From positions 62,001 through 126,000 of the forward strand of contig CAJQUW010012527.1 of assembly GCA_907163375.1 (NCBI GenBank): DNA of 64,000 nucleotides. The letters run 5' to 3'. Made by a program: the position numbers and the translations under genes. Origin of the DNA: Prostheceraeus crozeri. Its lineage: Eukaryota > Platyhelminthes > Polycladida > Euryleptidae. The notes under the pieces were generated by a model. The model did no database searches and was not told the DNA's origin. It was given only the letters and a program-made list of their open reading frames with translations. Below, one piece after another: positions 60,367 to 64,000 of the stretch. The first letter of the stretch is position 1. Each line of letters opens with the position of its first letter.

Positions 60367-62191
60367 GTAAGAAGCTTTACTAGATCATTTATCATATTTT
60401 CTCATCCACTGATTTGGAATATTTGAAATTTTGCCTTGATTTATGTTATGCATTGATGTTGCGCTCAAAATGTTCGACTCAAATTTTCTGGTGACTGAAT
60501 TTCTAATCCATTCCTCATCCATCTGCGGCGAATTTTTCATATCAATATTCAATCGTGAAATCAGTTGCAAACGTTTCACTATTCAAATTAAGTCTTCTCT
60601 TCTTGTTAGAAATCATTAGGCCGTACATCAAAGAGTAATAAATTAGCTCGAATGGACTTACAATGCACCGGACAATGCTGGACAGTGGAAAACCTGTTCT
60701 TCACAGATCACAGAGCGTCAGATGCTTCGAAGCAGTGGGCGGTCCTTTCACTTGATTAGAAATCTCGTTGAGCATACAGCTTGGTTAAAGCTGCAGCGTC
60801 AGCTGTCGACTTTTGCCCGTTTTGATCGAAGCAAGTGCTCTAGGCATAGAGGAAGGTGTTGGCATAATTAAGAGCCCTCACCAGCTGAAAGTAACAAGAC
60901 CAGGGAACAGGTTTGAAGAAATGAGACGAAACTCGGTTGGAAGTCTCGTTGAAATGCATAGATAAGATGCCGGCCATTCGTTTTAAGCATTTGAAGAGTA
61001 GGCTGTAGGCGAGGATAATAACGGGGTTGGAGATCTCAATGAGAAACTTGAATATTGAGCATGGACATGGATGAATAGTGGCAATCTTGAAGTTATTTAT
61101 GCGAATTTTATGATCAATTAACAACTTCCCTTGTAATTATATTTTTGTCGATAATCAGGAAGTCTATCACAAAAGTTTGAATGAAGTTCGAATATAAGAG
61201 AGTAGATCTACTATGTACAAGGTTATGAAATTTCCACTGCTGAGTATCTGAGAATCTGCGGGAACAATGGAAATTCGGTACATACCGGTATACAATGTAA
61301 TTTTCGCTCACATACATCTTTTCTTATGCCCCGCTGATTTCAAAAACTAATCTATCGGAATGTGTGATACTGCCACTTGCCAATTTACTAATGAAAACCT
61401 GAGACTTTGTTCTTATTTTCAACGAATTTGTGAGATTTTTATTTTATTGTTGCCGTGCAATCACTTGGATAGCATACTTTATTGCAGTCTTCACAGAATC
61501 CTGCTATCCGTTATCTTCTCCGGTGTAGATATGCTTACTTCCCTGTAATAGTAGGCTGGCATTTAATTGAGGCATTGACCTCGGTAATAATATTTCCTTA
61601 TGATCTTAATCAAGCCCACAAAGATTTGAACTATCTGTTAGCTGAGCTTATTTAAGCACTAGCTGATTATGACTGTCTCTCTCAACGTGCTACTCATCGT
61701 TGTTTTACCTACTGATTGGAAAGATAGTATTACTTTCAATGATCCTACGAATTTCGCTGAATTAGCGTGATGAAGAATCAGTTAAACAGCAAAATTTAAT
61801 TGAATTTGCCTGTTAGTTTTCCCGATATAGTCGATATTATTTTGAATTCATTGATGTTAGAGCTGTCAGGGGCACTTACTTATTAATTCTTTTGATCATA
61901 AATCCACATTTTACTGCGAAAGTTGAATCTCTACAGTTCCCCTTCTAATAACCAATGCAACCAATGATTTTCTCGCTCATTGATGCAATGCTTATTTGCT
62001 TGACTATGTAATGTGAATCGTGCAATATATAATTTGTTAGATTATTGCAATTTGATTACAAAATGCGTTCGTCTATGCTATGTTGTGCGCTCCTTGTTTG
62101 CAATCATTCCCTGTGCCCTGGTTTCTCTGCTTTATAACAATGCTTCGGTTGTGACCCTGCTTCTTGCACGCTGTTAACCGCCCATTTCCAG
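60367..62191 (+). other. Intron between the two linker exons
   Basis: GTAAGA to TTCCAG. It includes a 94-codon open frame on the - strand (61124-60840: FKIATIHPCPC, NPVIILAYSLLFKCLKRM, LNYANTFLYA) with more G+C than its surroundings. I do not recognise it, and it may be a repeat remnant. Confidence 0.5.
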
Positions 62192-62314
62192 GCCAACCGA
62201 CATGTCCCTCTCAGCGAAAGTTTGCCCTCCCATGCTTTCGCCGCGCGCCAATCTCAGTTCAACAGTTCTCAGTCAAGTTCGCGGGTGGCTCAGGAAAGTG
62301 GTTGGAATGCTAAG
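62192..62314 (+). CDS. AGAP-locus exon, Ser/Gln-rich linker
   Basis: A 123-bp exon, phase 0 at both ends, with acceptor CCATTTCCAG and donor GTAAGT. It encodes ANRHVPLSESLPSHAFAARQ then SQFNSSQSSSRVAQESGWNA and K. It is disordered, Ser/Gln-rich and probably part of the GTPase-PH linker. The frame runs on past the donor for 37 codons, so an intron-retaining form is formally possible but has no support. Confidence 0.62.
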
Positions 62315-64000
62315 GTAAGTCGCTTACTTGGAGAGCCGCCTGCCTCACTGCATGGCTTTGTTCCCGTTGCTTCACTTGTCATCAAAATTAACTTCTGTCT
62401 TATGAAAGTCGAGGAGTTGTTTGCTTAAGTCGATGATTTCATCTGTTGCGAAGCGGTCACAGATGGAGCTAATTGCTAATGTTTCTGAGGCTTGGAAACG
62501 AAAATAGTGAATGTTGATAGAATAAATAAGTGATGATAGAGAAAGCTATGGGCGGTCAATGGTTGTAGACAGTTGTGGTGCAAGTGGAACATTCACTCGT
62601 GTTATCGAATTTCAAAACAGAAATCATCGTTGCACAATTTTCCAAATGTGGAAAGTTGTAATCAGATGACTTATCAACGGATAGTAGACTTGATTTATGT
62701 ATGAGCCTTAAATTGTGCCCAAGACCTTCGGGTCAACGTTGGAATTATTTACCAACAATTATTATAACGTTGTAGAACCTTGGAATTTATCAAAGTGTTT
62801 TTCTGTATCGCGTTGACAGAATCTCCCGATTAATTTCCGACTGCTTTACGTCATTCCGTTGTTTTTGTGGAATAAGTGCTAGTTAATAAGAAATCAAAAT
62901 GCTTTGCATTTGACTCGTGTTTTAACTCAGGTGATCACTCATTTGATATAGATGTACCTTTCTATTGATAGATTTTGCTAAAATATGATCATTAGTATAG
63001 TAGAGGGACACAGGGGCTGGAAAAATTAATTGATTGGATCAGCTGCCAATCATTCCAATCAATTGCAATTATTCACATGTCAAAAGGCGATTTATTGAAC
63101 GATTATTGCAAACTATACAGTGTAATATGTAGAGGCCTACACGGCCTACTCATATTCAAAACGAATGAAGTTTGATAAAAGCATAATGCGAAACTTGTTC
63201 TTGATAATCTATAGCATTCATTTAAACTTTAAATCGAAAGTTTCTTACTGAACATGGACCGATATGTTTCATATTTTCTAATTATCTTCGATTAATTCAA
63301 ATTATGATAAATCTGTTTAAGTATTGAAGAAGCCTTGGTTATTCATTTCAAAGTTGGAATATTATCCAACGTTCTGGATAATCGACGTATGTGATTGTGT
63401 ATCAAAATGATTCTCGCCAAATGATCCGAATTCAATTTAGTAATTTTATAGTATTTTTTAGACACCGAAAAATATGATGAATCAAGACATCCGAGAATCA
63501 CTTTTTTCTAATATTTATCATTGCACAATATTAGTAGAAGTAAAGGAAATTTACAGGAATTTTGATGTTATAAGAAGTTGATATTTCTTCTCTATTTCAT
63601 CAAGCAAGCATTCATTTTTCATGCTAATTAGCAGACAATACTTTTAATGCAAGATAAGAACACATGTCACCATAATGCGAATACATCTGACTAATTGTGG
63701 ATTCTCTGTAATTTACTTGAAATGAATATGAAAAAGTCTAGTATGCTCAATATTGTGTTCCTCAATAATGCAGACGTAAACAAGCAATAGTTGAGAAAAT
63801 ATAACATCCTTGGTTTTCTATTTTCCCTTCATTCAGAAATGATTCTGGATTTATTTAGTCGGTGGAGATGAGTTTCTACTACTGACGTGCAAAGACCCTT
63901 AAATCTAAACTGAGATTATGATAATCTGCATTCGCAATTTATAGACAAATTGAATAATACCAAGAGTAATTCGCATTTCCAATAGAGTCAAATCATTATC
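62315..64000 (+). other. AGAP intron continuing past the window
   Basis: AT-rich with no further exon recognised. The PH-domain start expected after the linker (an AIPIKQ-like block) is not present, so the gene continues to the right. Confidence 0.5.

Overview
This is an AT-rich (roughly one third G+C by eye) animal nuclear sequence. Very large introns, canonical GT-AG junctions, many foldback and terminal-inverted-repeat elements, tRNA-derived SINE pieces, and LINE, Tc1, hAT and Harbinger remnants point to an invertebrate. I cannot name the species. The only host gene I recognise is an AGAP-type (centaurin-gamma) Arf-GAP gene on the + strand. Its clearest exon is at 48309-48443. It carries the end of the GTPase-like domain, with the G5-like ETCATYG motif and NVERVFQD, and its exon border matches the vertebrate genes as I recall them.

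Layout. 1-3.2 kb: a Tc1-like DD34E transposon with TA duplications, a near-perfect hairpin element and a hAT transposase tail. 3.2-8.7 kb: nothing recognisable. 8.7-9.25 kb: a 163-bp direct duplication abutting a TA-flanked foldback MITE. 9.25-19.3 kb: only a 16-17-bp minisatellite and one hairpin element. 19.3-20.15 kb: the 3' end of an old LINE on the - strand. 21.77-22.56 kb: a compound inverted repeat with interleaved arms. 25.2-32.2 kb: tRNA-like SINE pieces, then a Jockey/CR1/L2-group LINE split by a 3.2-kb Harbinger-group transposon that carries a Myb/SANT-like gene and a decayed DDE transposase in convergent orientation. 34.9-43.65 kb: a cluster of large hairpin elements. 44.5-64 kb: the AGAP locus.

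AGAP locus. Candidate coding pieces are a possible first exon at about 44543-44651 (peptide MISAVKRIRRSISGDD), the firm exon 48309-48443, a long Ser/Pro-rich exon ending at 54420 behind two CCAAT boxes, and two phase-0 exons at 60265-60366 and 62192-62314. The first two join in frame (phase 1 to phase 1). The last three also join in frame (phase 0). A bridging exon from 48443 (phase 1) to 60265 (phase 0) was not found. The simplest reading is one gene with at least two internal alternative promoters. Its upstream GTPase exons lie left of the window, and its PH, Arf-GAP and ankyrin exons lie right of it.

Everything else is non-coding as far as I can see, or decayed mobile DNA. I found no CRISPR, operon or prokaryotic feature, no LTR element I could support, and no complete tRNA or rRNA gene.
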